From an uncultured Muribaculaceae bacterium (GTDB taxonomy: Bacteria > Bacteroidota > Bacteroidia > Bacteroidales > Muribaculaceae), in NCBI GenBank assembly GCA_910577315.1, contig CAJTME010000001.1, forward strand, positions 1-64,000: a DNA stretch of 64,000 bases. The letters run 5' to 3'. The notes under the pieces were generated by a model. That model was not told the DNA's origin. It saw only the letters and a list, made by a program, of their open reading frames with translations, and did not search any database. Numbering within the stretch: position 1 is the stretch's first letter; each line of letters opens with the position of its first letter. A program made the position numbers and the translations under genes. Below, piece after piece: positions 53,998-62,932 of this stretch.

Positions 53998-56284
53998 GAC
54001 CACACTGTTACTTGCCGCACTCGCCCTTCTCGCAGCCGTGGCGTCGTGCTCGACCACAAGCAAAATCCCTGCCGACGACCAACTGTATATCGGCCTTAAA
54101 GGCGTGGACTACACATACTCAACCGACACCACCCCCAAGGTGCCGGAAGGAGTGTCGGAAGCCATTTTCAACTCGGTCGATGTGGCGCCCAACAACTACA
54201 TCAAGATGCTGCGCTGGCGCTATCCCTTCCCGCTCGGGCTGTGGGTCTACAACCATTGGCCAAATCCCCCGAAGGGCCTGAAACATTGGCTTTATGAAAA
54301 ATTTGTCGAGGAGCCGGTGCTGGTTTCCGACGTGCGCCCCGAGGTGCGCACCCACATGATTGAGCAGATTCTCGACAACAACGGCTATTTCCGTGGAAAA
54401 GCATCCTACGAGCTGCTCCCAGCCAAGAATCCCAGAAAAGCCAAGATACTCTACAAGGTGGTTCCCGGCCCGGCATTTCCGCTCGACACAATCGAAATGC
54501 CCGCCGATACCTCCCATCTCACCCATCTTATCGACTCGGTGGCATCCCTCGACCCCTACCTGCGCACCGGCTCCCGCTATTGCGTCGATTCACTGTCGAT
54601 GGCGCGCAACCGCATCGTCAACTCGCTGCGGAACAAGGGCTACTATTTCTTCCGTCCCGACTACATCGAGTATCTCGCAGACTCAATCCAAAGTCCCGGC
54701 AACGTGGCCCTGCGCCTCGACGTGGCCAACAACATTCCCCGCTGGGCCTCCGAACCCTACCGTACCGGCAAGGTCACTATGATTGTGCAGCGCAGCTCGC
54801 GCAGGCAGAATCCCGACACAATCCAAATTGCCCCCGACGTGCAGCTCATCAACCGTAACCGCTCGCGCTTCCGCAACAAAATCGTTGAGGAATGTGTGCT
54901 CTTCAAGCCTGGCGAAACCTTTGCCGTGCGCAAGATGGACTGGACGCAGACACTGCTGTCGCGCCTCGGTATATTCCGCAACATCGACATCCAGGCCGAA
55001 GTCGACACCCTTGCTGCCACTCCGACCCTCGACGTGCTGGTCGACTGCACCTTCGACCGTCCTTGGGAAGCTTCGGTAGAGGCCAACGTGTCGTCAAAGT
55101 CCAACAGTTACCTCGGGCCAGGCCTTACCTTCGGTCTGACAAACACAAATGCCTTCGGCGGCGGCGAGCAGTTCAACGTGTCGCTCACCGGCTCATACGA
55201 ATGGCAGACAGGCCACCGCAACAAGGGTGGCATATTCAACTCGTATGAGGCCGGCATCACCGCATCGCTTGCTTTCCCCCGCCTGCTCGCGCCCCGATTC
55301 ATTCCGCGCAGCCAGTGGCAGCTCAACTGGACGCGTTTCCAGCTCAACGCCGACCTGCTCAACCGTCCTCACTATTTCAAGATGGCCCAGTTCAACGCCT
55401 CGATGACCTACGACTGGCGCATCAAGCGCTTCGTGCAGCAAAGCTTCACGCCCTTGAAGCTGACCTACACAAAGTTGATGAACACCACCGCCGAATTCGA
55501 TTCAATCATGGCGGCCAACCCTGCCGTGGCCCTCAGTTTCCAGAGCCAGTTCATCCCCCAGATGATATACTCATATACCTACGACCGTCAGTTTGACCCC
55601 GACAACGCCCTCAACTGGTCGTTCACCGTTCAGGAAGCCGGCAACCTATTCTGGGCCATCTACCAGGCCTGCGGTAAGCACGGGCAGAAAGAGCTGTTCG
55701 GCACACCCTTCTCGCAGTTCGTCAAGGGCCAATGCCAGCTCGTCTACAACCGCCGCCTCTGGGGTGACCATCATCTCGTCAGCCGCGTGGCCGTAGGCGC
55801 GGAACATGCCTACGGAAACTCATCGGAGGTGCCGTATGCCGAGCAGTTCTACTGCGGCGGCGCCAACTCAGTGCGCGCGTTCACGGTGCGCAGCATCGGT
55901 CCGGGTTCCTACCACGCCCCGGCCGACACTCCCGATGACTACTTCGACCAGACCGGTACGTTCAAGTTTGAGTTCAACGTCGAATACCGTTTCCCGATTG
56001 TCGGTCCGCTCCATGGCGCCGTATTCTTCGACTCGGGCAATGTATGGCTGCTCAAGAACGACCCCGCGCGTCCGGGCGGCCTGCTGAAAGGCAAGAATTT
56101 CTTCAAGGAACTGGCCACCGGTACCGGCGCCGGCCTTCGGTTCGACATCTCGATGCTGGTTATCCGCGCCGACCTCGGCATCGGCATCCACGCCCCCTAC
56201 GACACCGGCAAGCGCGGCTACTACAACATGACATCCTTCGGGAAATCCCTCGCCTTCCACCTCGCCATCGGTTACCCGTTCTAA
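53984..56284 (+). CDS. tamL: TamL, lipoprotein Omp85/BamA-family outer-membrane protein
   Basis: The 766-residue protein has a lipoprotein signal with cysteine 22 (LAAVASC), POTRA-like repeats and a C-terminal 16-strand Omp85 barrel with RFCGG-like FYCGGANSVRAFTVRSIGPGS and a final aromatic residue (IGYPF). Lipidated TamA-like proteins paired with TamB are the Bacteroidetes TamL type. ATG 53984 gives the lipoprotein signal; the longer upstream frame does not. It overlaps tamB by 14 nt. Confidence 0.9.
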   Translation: MKANKTTLLLAALALLAAVASCSTTSKIPADDQLYIGLKGVDYTYSTDTTPKVPEGVSEAIFNSVDVAPNNYIKMLRWRYPFPLGLWVYNHWPNPPKGLKHWLYEKFVEEPVLVSDVRPEVRTHMIEQILDNNGYFRGKASYELLPAKNPRKAKILYKVVPGPAFPLDTIEMPADTSHLTHLIDSVASLDPYLRTGSRYCVDSLSMARNRIVNSLRNKGYYFFRPDYIEYLADSIQSPGNVALRLDVANNIPRWASEPYRTGKVTMIVQRSSRRQNPDTIQIAPDVQLINRNRSRFRNKIVEECVLFKPGETFAVRKMDWTQTLLSRLGIFRNIDIQAEVDTLAATPTLDVLVDCTFDRPWEASVEANVSSKSNSYLGPGLTFGLTNTNAFGGGEQFNVSLTGSYEWQTGHRNKGGIFNSYEAGITASLAFPRLLAPRFIPRSQWQLNWTRFQLNADLLNRPHYFKMAQFNASMTYDWRIKRFVQQSFTPLKLTYTKLMNTTAEFDSIMAANPAVALSFQSQFIPQMIYSYTYDRQFDPDNALNWSFTVQEAGNLFWAIYQACGKHGQKELFGTPFSQFVKGQCQLVYNRRLWGDHHLVSRVAVGAEHAYGNSSEVPYAEQFYCGGANSVRAFTVRSIGPGSYHAPADTPDDYFDQTGTFKFEFNVEYRFPIVGPLHGAVFFDSGNVWLLKNDPARPGGLLKGKNFFKELATGTGAGLRFDISMLVIRADLGIGIHAPYDTGKRGYYNMTSFGKSLAFHLAIGYPF

Positions 56285-56330
56285 ACGCATCCCGGGCCGT
56301 GGGCGGTTTTACCCACATTCCGACAGTTTT

Positions 56331-56350
56331 TCCACCCTGAGGAGGGTGGA
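56331..56350. other. Short hairpin between tamL and the PL11 gene
   Basis: An 8-bp stem TCCACCCT/AGGGTGGA with a 4-nt loop GAGG lies 47 nt past the tamL stop. It lacks a T run and is a weak terminator candidate. Confidence 0.45.
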
Positions 56351-56389
56351 TGCGGCAAAAATTTGCCCTTCGTGCACGCGCAAGGTTTG

Positions 56390-56397
56390 TAATTTTG
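56390..56397 (+). promoter_or_regulatory. Possible -7 element of the PL11 gene
   Basis: TAATTTTG lies 30 nt before the ATG. A TTTG at 56362-56365 is 24 nt upstream, longer than usual. Confidence 0.5.
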
Positions 56398-56426
56398 CAA
56401 CAGAAAAACAAACCTTGAATCCAACC

Positions 56427-59414
56427 ATGAAGAAACTTGTTCTACCCGCAGTGCTGCTGGCCGCGACGGCCGGAGCCATAGCATCGCCGCAGGCCGAGAA
56501 ACTCGACCGTGGCGTGATTGCCGTTAAAACCTCGTCGGGAGTATTCGTGTCGTGGCGCTCACTGGCCGACGACGACCCCTCGATGACCTTCGACGTCTAC
56601 CGCGACGGCGAGAAAGTGAACACCGACCCCATCACGGCCGGAACCAACATCGCCGACCGCAAGGGCACGGCAGCATCAAAATACGTCATCAAGGCATCGG
56701 TGGCAGGTAATGTCGTCGAGACCACGCCCGAGGCCGACGTCTGCCCGGATGTCTACAAACGCATCACCCTCGACCGCCCCGCCGGCGGCACCACTCCCGA
56801 CAACGTCAGCTACACCTACTCGCCCAACGACTGCAGCGTTGGCGACGTTGATGGCGACGGACGCTATGAAATCTTCGTGAAATGGGATCCGTCCAATTCC
56901 CACGACAATTCCGAGGGGGGATACACCGGCAACGTGTTCATCGACTGCTACACCCTCGACGGCGATAAGCTGTGGCGCATCGACCTCGGCCGCAACATCC
57001 GCGCCGGCGCCCACTACACTCAGTTCATGGTCTATGACTTCGACGGAGACGGCCGTGCCGAAATGGCCTGCAAGACTGCTCCGGGCACAGTTGATGGCCG
57101 TGGCAAAAACGTGCTCATGGGCAGCGACAAGGCCACCGACGACTACCGCTCGTCAAAATCCGGCTCATCGAAAGGCCAGGTAATCTCAGGCCCCGAGTAC
57201 CTGACGATGTTCGACGGCCAGACCGGCGCTGAAATCACCACCGTGTCCTACGAGCCGTTGCGCAGCGTGCGCACATCCTCGCAATGGGGCGACAGCTACG
57301 GAGGCCGCTCCGAACGCTATCTCGCCGCAGTGGCCTATCTCGACGGACAGAAACCCTCGCTGGTGATGTGCCGCGGCTACTACACGGCCTCATACCTCTG
57401 CGCATGGGATTTCAACGGCACCACCCTCACCAAACGCTGGCTCCACAAGAGCGAGACTTCCGGCCAGGGAGCCTACGGCGAAGGCGCCCACTCTCTCACC
57501 GTCGGCGACGTTGACGGCGACGGCTGCGACGAGATTGTCTACGGCTCGGCCTGCATCGACCACGACGGTTCGCTGCTCTACCGCACGGGCTTCGGCCACG
57601 GCGACGCCCTCCACCTCGGCGATTTCGATCCCACCCGCGAGGGCCTCGAGATTTTCATGGTGCACGAGGAGAAGAAAAAGACCTACGACTGCGAGTTCCG
57701 CGACGCCCGCACCGGCAAGGTGATATGGGGCGTGAAGAACACGGGCAACGACATCGGCCGCGGCCTCATCGCCGACATCAGCGACAAATGGAAAGGCCAC
57801 GAAGTTTGGCCGGGCTCGCATTTTGACAGCGACGGAACCCGCCACGACGTAACCTTCGACACCAAGGGCAACATCATCGCCGAGAAGCGCGCGTCGTCAA
57901 ACTTCCGCATCTACTGGGACGGCGACCTGCTCGACGAACTGTTTGACGGTCAATACGACAAGACCACAAAAACTTATTCTCCCGCCATCACAAAACGCAG
58001 CGCCGACCTCGGCTCGAACAGCAAGTCGTGGGGCTTCACAAAATACAACGCCGCCGCGTGCAACACCACCAAGGCGACGCCTTGCCTCCAGGCCGACATC
58101 CTGGGCGACTGGCGCGAGGAACTGATTCTGTGGGACACCACCACCTCGGCCGACCTGCTGATCTTCACCACCGACATCACCACCAAATACCGCGTGCCCT
58201 GCCTTATGCAGGACCACAACTACCGCATGGCAATCGCCTGGCAGAACGTGGGCTACAACCAGCCGCCCCACCTGGGCTACAACCTGGCCGAGGAGATGAA
58301 CAACGACGCCAAAATCACCGTGACATCGGGCGACCTTGACCAATCGGTCGAGCAGGGCTATCCCATCGCGCCCATCACCGGCACATGGGTGAACGCCACC
58401 ACCGTCGAGGCCAACCGCCTGCCCGCTGGCGTTACCATCGAAGTGGACAACGACTCGCGCACCTTCACAATCTCGGGCACTCCCGAGGCTGCCGGCTCGT
58501 ACACCTACACCGTGGCTTGCCGCGGCGGCGAAACCTCAGCAGCCATCAAGGGCGTGTTCACCGTCACCGAAGCTGTCGAACTGACCGAGCTGGCCAAGTT
58601 CTCATTTGAGGAAACCGGCGCCACCACCGTCAACGAAGTCAGCGGCGCGGCCACCGTCCATGGCTCGCCCGTCATGGCCGAAGGCATCCGTGGCAACGCC
58701 ATCTCGCTGAACGGCACCACCGACTACCTCACCCAGGAGGCCTACGACCGGATGCAGCTCGGCACCGGCGACTTCTCCATCGAAATGTGGTTCAACTCGC
58801 GCGACGACGCGGCCTACCTTTTCCACAAGGGCAGCATGGCCGAATCGGTATCGACCGGCGCCTCCGGCAAGTGGGTCGGCATCGAGTACAAGAACGGCGA
58901 CCTGAAATTCGCCATCGACGACAACATCACCAAGAGCGAGGCCAAGGTTGCGGCATCAGCCTGGTTCGACGGCGAGTGGCATCACCTGGTGGCCGTGCGC
59001 GAAGGTGCGTCGAAGACGCTTAAAATCTATATCGACGGCTCGCTGATGGCCCAGAGTGCCGACACCACCGGCGACATCTCCGACAATGACGAGCTCCTCG
59101 TCATCGGCAACGTCAACGTCAGCTTCGACAACCTCTACAAAGGCCTGCTCGATGAACTCACCGTCCACTCTGGCGCCATGAGCGCCAACAAAGTGATGGA
59201 ACGTTACCAGAACCGCGGCACCCTCGGCATCACCGCTCCCGAAGCCGCTCCCGCCGCCCCTGTGAAGCTCACCCTGGTCGACGCCACCACCGGCATCACC
59301 GTAGCCCGCGGCATAGGCGACCCCGCCAACGTCACCTCCGGCGCCGCGCCCGGCATCTACATCCTCATCGAGGACAACGGCACGACCCGCACCATCACGA
59401 AAATCGTAAAATAA
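56427..59414 (+). CDS. Rhamnogalacturonan lyase, polysaccharide lyase family 11, with LamG-like domain and T9SS-type end
   Basis: PL11 enzymes cleave the rhamnogalacturonan I backbone of pectin. The 995-residue protein has a signal peptide (MKKLVLPAVLLAATAGAIA), an eight-bladed propeller with calcium-binding DVDGDGRYEIFVKWDPSNS and DFDGDGRAEM repeats, and QADILGDWREE and DHNYRMAIAWQNVGYNQPPH, both hallmark PL11 motifs. A LamG/concanavalin-like domain follows (about residues 720-930), then a C terminus with PGIYILIEDNG resembling a T9SS sorting end. It suggests pectin use and surface display. No sus genes are in view. Confidence 0.9.
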   Translation: MKKLVLPAVLLAATAGAIASPQAEKLDRGVIAVKTSSGVFVSWRSLADDDPSMTFDVYRDGEKVNTDPITAGTNIADRKGTAASKYVIKASVAGNVVETTPEADVCPDVYKRITLDRPAGGTTPDNVSYTYSPNDCSVGDVDGDGRYEIFVKWDPSNSHDNSEGGYTGNVFIDCYTLDGDKLWRIDLGRNIRAGAHYTQFMVYDFDGDGRAEMACKTAPGTVDGRGKNVLMGSDKATDDYRSSKSGSSKGQVISGPEYLTMFDGQTGAEITTVSYEPLRSVRTSSQWGDSYGGRSERYLAAVAYLDGQKPSLVMCRGYYTASYLCAWDFNGTTLTKRWLHKSETSGQGAYGEGAHSLTVGDVDGDGCDEIVYGSACIDHDGSLLYRTGFGHGDALHLGDFDPTREGLEIFMVHEEKKKTYDCEFRDARTGKVIWGVKNTGNDIGRGLIADISDKWKGHEVWPGSHFDSDGTRHDVTFDTKGNIIAEKRASSNFRIYWDGDLLDELFDGQYDKTTKTYSPAITKRSADLGSNSKSWGFTKYNAAACNTTKATPCLQADILGDWREELILWDTTTSADLLIFTTDITTKYRVPCLMQDHNYRMAIAWQNVGYNQPPHLGYNLAEEMNNDAKITVTSGDLDQSVEQGYPIAPITGTWVNATTVEANRLPAGVTIEVDNDSRTFTISGTPEAAGSYTYTVACRGGETSAAIKGVFTVTEAVELTELAKFSFEETGATTVNEVSGAATVHGSPVMAEGIRGNAISLNGTTDYLTQEAYDRMQLGTGDFSIEMWFNSRDDAAYLFHKGSMAESVSTGASGKWVGIEYKNGDLKFAIDDNITKSEAKVAASAWFDGEWHHLVAVREGASKTLKIYIDGSLMAQSADTTGDISDNDELLVIGNVNVSFDNLYKGLLDELTVHSGAMSANKVMERYQNRGTLGITAPEAAPAAPVKLTLVDATTGITVARGIGDPANVTSGAAPGIYILIEDNGTTRTITKIVK

Positions 59415-59436
59415 TTCAGCTCACTTTATTAAAAGT

Positions 59437-59467
59437 TTTGTCAATCGGAAAAAAAGTCGTAAATTTG
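59437..59467 (+). promoter_or_regulatory. Promoter of rpmE2
   Basis: TTTG at 59437-59440, 19-nt spacer, TAAATTTG at 59460-59467, about 74 nt upstream of the start codon. Confidence 0.78.
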
Positions 59468-59479
59468 CACGCCATTACG

Positions 59480-59510
59480 AATGGACGCCCTACCAGCGTC
59501 GCCATCCATT
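59480..59510 (+). promoter_or_regulatory. Leader hairpin upstream of rpmE2
   Basis: AATGG (59480-59484) pairs with CCATT (59506-59510), with an inner ACGC/GCGT pairing, in the leader of the L31 gene. It could be an autoregulatory element, as known for L31 in other phyla; this is inference. Confidence 0.4.
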
Positions 59511-59540
59511 TGACTAATAAAGCTATAACGTTATACTAAA

Positions 59541-59795
59541 ATGAAAAAAGACCTCCATCCCGCCAACTACCGCGAAGTTGTGTTCAAAGATATGTCGAAC
59601 GAAGAAACTTTCATCACCCGCTCGACCATCGCAACCCGTGAGACCATCACCATCGACGGCAAGGAATACCCCCTGGTGAAGCTTGAAATCACCAGCTCCT
59701 CTCACCCCTTCTTCACTGGCAAGCAGAAGCTCGTCGACACCGCCGGCCGCGTCGACAAGTTCATGAGCCGTTATGGCAACCGTGGCAAAAAGTAA
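59541..59795 (+). CDS. rpmE2: 50S ribosomal protein L31, type B (zinc-free)
   Basis: The 84-residue protein starts MKKDLHPANYREVVFKDMS and contains SSSHPFFTGKQKLVDTAGRVDKF. It has no cysteines, so it is the zinc-independent type B form, often used when zinc is scarce. It has its own promoter and terminator. Confidence 0.94.
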   Translation: MKKDLHPANYREVVFKDMSNEETFITRSTIATRETITIDGKEYPLVKLEITSSSHPFFTGKQKLVDTAGRVDKFMSRYGNRGKK

Positions 59796-59815
59796 TTTTT
59801 ACGCCCCGACGATAT

Positions 59816-59858
59816 AACCGACGGCCTCCGCAAGCGCTTGCAGGTGCCGTCGGTTTTT
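59816..59858 (+). terminator. Terminator of rpmE2
   Basis: AACCGACGGC (59816-59825) pairs with GCCGTCGGTT (59846-59855), with an inner GCAAGCGCTTGC stem and TTT after it. Confidence 0.85.
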
Positions 59859-59919
59859 AGAGGTTATAAACATCCTCTGAAAACACAAACTCTTCAAGTT
59901 TCAACTTGTTATTTATTTC

Positions 59920-61137
59920 ATGAAAGACCTCATCATAAGCAAGGAAACGACCGAGCGGGCTGTGCTCGTCGGCCTGATAAACGACCGCCAGGACGAAACG
60001 AAAGTCAAGGAATACCTCGACGAACTCGCGTTTCTGGCCGATACGGCGGGTGCAACGACCGTAAAGCTATTCACACAGCGTCTCGACTATCCAAATCCCC
60101 GCACCTTTGTCGGCAAGGGCAAACTGGAGGAAATAAAGGAGTTTGTGGAAGCCAACGACATCGGCATGGTCATCTTTGACGACGACCTCACCACCAAACA
60201 GGTGTCAAACATCGAGAAGGAGCTCCAGATAAAGATTCTCGACCGCACCTCGCTGATTCTCGACATCTTCGCGCGCCGCGCCCAGACAGCCCACGCCAAA
60301 ACCCAGGTCGAACTGGCCCAATACCAATACCTGCTGCCGCGCCTGACGCGCCTGTGGACCCACCTCGAACGCCAACGCGGCGGTATCGGCATGCGCGGCC
60401 CCGGTGAAACGCAGATCGAGACCGACCGCCGCATAATCCTCGACAAAATCGCCCGGCTCAAGGAGGAGCTCCGCGCCATCGACAAACAGAAGTCGATCCA
60501 GCGCAAGAACCGCGGCAAACTCACCCGCGTGGCCCTGGTTGGATATACCAACGTGGGTAAGTCCACGCTGATGAACCTCCTCAGCAAAAGCGAGGTGTTC
60601 GCCGAAAACAAGCTTTTCGCCACCCTCGACACCACCGTGCGCAAGGTCGTAATCGACAACCTCCCCTTCCTGCTCACCGACACCGTCGGTTTCATCCGCA
60701 AGCTCCCCACCGGCCTCATCGAGTCGTTCAAGTCCACCCTCGACGAGGTGCGCGAGGCCGACATCCTGGTACACGTGGTCGACATCTCCCATCCCAACTT
60801 CGAGGAGCAGATCGAGGTTGTCAACCAAACCCTGCGCGACGTATGCGGCGGCGAGTCAAAGCCCACCATCCTGGTGTTCAACAAAATCGACGCTTTCCGC
60901 TACACCCCCAAGGATGCCGACGACCTCACCCCCGCCACACGCGAGAATCTATCGCTCGACGAACTGAAGGCCTCGTGGATGGCCAAGATGAACGACAACT
61001 GCGTGTTCATCTCGGCAAAAACCGGCGCCAATATCGACGAGCTCAAACGCAAGCTCTACGACATGGCCAAGGAAATCCACCTCGCCCGCTTCCCCTACAA
61101 CGACCTGCTCTACCAGTCGTATGACGACGTTGAGTAA
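59920..61137 (+). CDS. hflX: GTPase HflX
   Basis: HflX binds the 50S subunit and can split stalled or hibernating ribosomes. The 405-residue protein has the N-terminal HflX domain (FVGKGKLEEIK, DDDLTTKQ), the linker GGIGMRGPGETQIETDRR (about residue 151) and a G domain with GYTNVGKST (G1, about 209), DTVG (G3) and NKID (G4). A terminator hairpin and an intergenic repeat follow. Confidence 0.95.
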   Translation: MKDLIISKETTERAVLVGLINDRQDETKVKEYLDELAFLADTAGATTVKLFTQRLDYPNPRTFVGKGKLEEIKEFVEANDIGMVIFDDDLTTKQVSNIEKELQIKILDRTSLILDIFARRAQTAHAKTQVELAQYQYLLPRLTRLWTHLERQRGGIGMRGPGETQIETDRRIILDKIARLKEELRAIDKQKSIQRKNRGKLTRVALVGYTNVGKSTLMNLLSKSEVFAENKLFATLDTTVRKVVIDNLPFLLTDTVGFIRKLPTGLIESFKSTLDEVREADILVHVVDISHPNFEEQIEVVNQTLRDVCGGESKPTILVFNKIDAFRYTPKDADDLTPATRENLSLDELKASWMAKMNDNCVFISAKTGANIDELKRKLYDMAKEIHLARFPYNDLLYQSYDDVE

Positions 61138-61138
61138 A

Positions 61139-61175
61139 AACAGCACGCTGCCGGCAATGCCGGCAGCGCGCTGTT
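61139..61175 (+). terminator. Terminator of hflX
   Basis: A stem of AACAGC and CGCTGCCGGC with GCCGGCAGCG and GCTGTT (one A-C mismatch) starts just past the hflX stop and ends in a short TTT. Confidence 0.75.
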
Positions 61176-61253
61176 TGCAAGCGATATGTCGCGCCCGACG
61201 GCGCCAAACCGCCAGCATGGAAAAATATGCCGTCGCCCGCTGGCGACCCTGTA
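61175..61253. repeat. Second copy of the double-hairpin intergenic repeat
   Basis: This stretch matches 66-152 in order and spacing: atgtcgcgcc, an A-rich linker and GTCGCC/GGCGAC followed by ccctgt. Differences are scattered substitutions and short gaps. Both copies lie just downstream of terminators. Confidence 0.7.
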
Positions 61254-61273
61254 TCAACTTTTTTGTTAAAACT

Positions 61274-61305
61274 TTTGGGTTTATTAACGCGTTTTTGTAA
61301 CTTTG
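61274..61305 (+). promoter_or_regulatory. Promoter of the PEGA-protein operon
   Basis: TTTG at 61274-61277, 20-nt spacer, TAACTTTG at 61298-61305, 57 nt before ATG 61362. Confidence 0.8.
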
Positions 61306-61361
61306 GGGCATTATTTTGTGCGTTATATGCGCGTTAGGAAAAACCTGATATAGACCAATCA

Positions 61362-62922
61362 ATGAACCGCACCCTCATTCGATTGATTATCTTGTTGATA
61401 GTCAATATCTTACCCCCCCCCAACGTTTGCGCGGACTCTCGTTGTGCGCGAGTTCAAGGCTGAACCATTAGACCAGACAGCCAACAGCCGCGACACCCGC
61501 CGCACCGACCGAGTCAACGGCAAGACGGCTGCCCTCATCAAAATCACCACCCCTCTGCCCCTGTCCGAGCTCGAATTCACCGGCTCGGCCCTCGGCGTCG
61601 TGGCCACCGAGCAGAAAACCGGCCAAATCTGGCTCTACATTCCCGAGCGTTCACAGCGCATCACCATCCTCCACAAGGAGCACGGCGCCGTCAACGTTGT
61701 CTATGGCGACGAGATAGCCTCGGGACGCACCTATTCAATGATACTCAACTTCGAGGGCAAGGACGTGTCGTTCGTGGCCTCGGCTGCCGGCGCCGCCATC
61801 ACCGTCGACGGCGACTCAATCGGTCCGTCGCCACAGACGGTCTACCTGGCCTATGGCGTCCACGTGGTCAAGGCCGTCAAGGGTTCGCTGCTGTTCGACG
61901 GCACCGTCGAGGTGAGCAAGGACGGCCCCAATGTCTACGAACTCAAGCTTGAGGACGAGGACCTCAAATATGCCGACATCACCGTCACCGTGCCCGCCAA
62001 CGCCGACATCTGGTATGAAGGGCGCCTCGTGGGCGTGGGCTCGTGGAAAGCCCGCCTGCGCGAGGGCCAGTATGTGGTCGAGACCCGCAAACAGGACCAC
62101 GAGAGCCGCACCACCGCGTTCAGCGTCGAGGCCGGCAACAACGCCACCATCCGCGCCAACTCCCCCGAGCCCTACAAGGGCTGGCTGCGCATGCACCTCC
62201 TGCCCGAAAACGGCGTGAGCATCCTCGCCGGCGACTCCATTTTCACCCGCAACACCGACGTGCAGCTGCCAGTCGGCGCCTATGAGCTCACCTTCACCCG
62301 CCGCGGCTACAATCCGCAGACGCGCCTCTACCGCATCGCCCGCAACGAGGAAATCACCGACACCATACGCCTGCGCAAGAAACAGTATGTCCGCGCCACC
62401 GGCGGCTTTGTCGGCGCCGCGTTCACCTACGGCACCATCCCCGGCGTCACCGCCACACTCGGCGGCACCTTCCACAACGTCATGCTCGAGGCGTCATACA
62501 CCTTCGGGCTGTCGCGTAGCAAGGACGTCAGCTGGTTTGCCGTCAGCAACGGCCTTTATGACGAGACCGTCAACTATACCATGAGCTGCTTTGCCGTCAA
62601 ACTGGGCTATCAGCTGCGCTTCATCGAGCGCATCGGACTGACGCCCCAGGTGGGCTACCTGTGCCAGATGCTCAAGAGCCATGCCGTCGACGGCATCGAC
62701 GGCAACCGGGGGGACGGCATACGCGGCGACAAGACCTGGTGCGGCAACGTCACCGTGGGCGCCCGCTTCTCGTTCATGCCCATGCAGCACCTGGCCGTGT
62801 TCGCCACCCCCGAATATGCAATCCCCGTGATGAAAAACAACACCTACGACAAAATCGCCCCGATTGCCGGCATCTCAAAGGGCGGCTTCTACGCCCACGT
62901 GGGTCTTTCAGTCAACTTCTAA
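61362..62922 (+). CDS. PEGA-type surface protein, signal peptide out of frame at a nine-C tract
   Basis: The frame from ATG 61362 gives a good signal peptide (MNRTLIRLIILLIVNILPPP) but meets TGA at 61461 after 33 codons. The rest of the protein (from 61444, e.g. VREFKAEPLDQTAN) is in the +1 frame. Removing one C from the run at 61413-61421 joins them into ILPPPTFARTLVVREF and a protein of about 519 residues. The mature part has PEGA-like domains and a C-terminal beta-barrel-like region (GGFVGAAFTYGTIPGVTATLGG). The tract is a classic slippage site; a sequencing error is the alternative. The BACON lipoprotein gene follows 10 nt later. Confidence 0.78.
61413..61421 (+). repeat. Homopolymeric C tract (C9) in the signal-peptide coding region
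   Basis: Nine C residues lie between codons for the hydrophobic core and the likely cleavage site. Eight C would place the signal peptide in frame with the mature protein; nine gives a 33-residue peptide. Confidence 0.85.
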
Positions 62923-62932
62923 TCCGACACCC

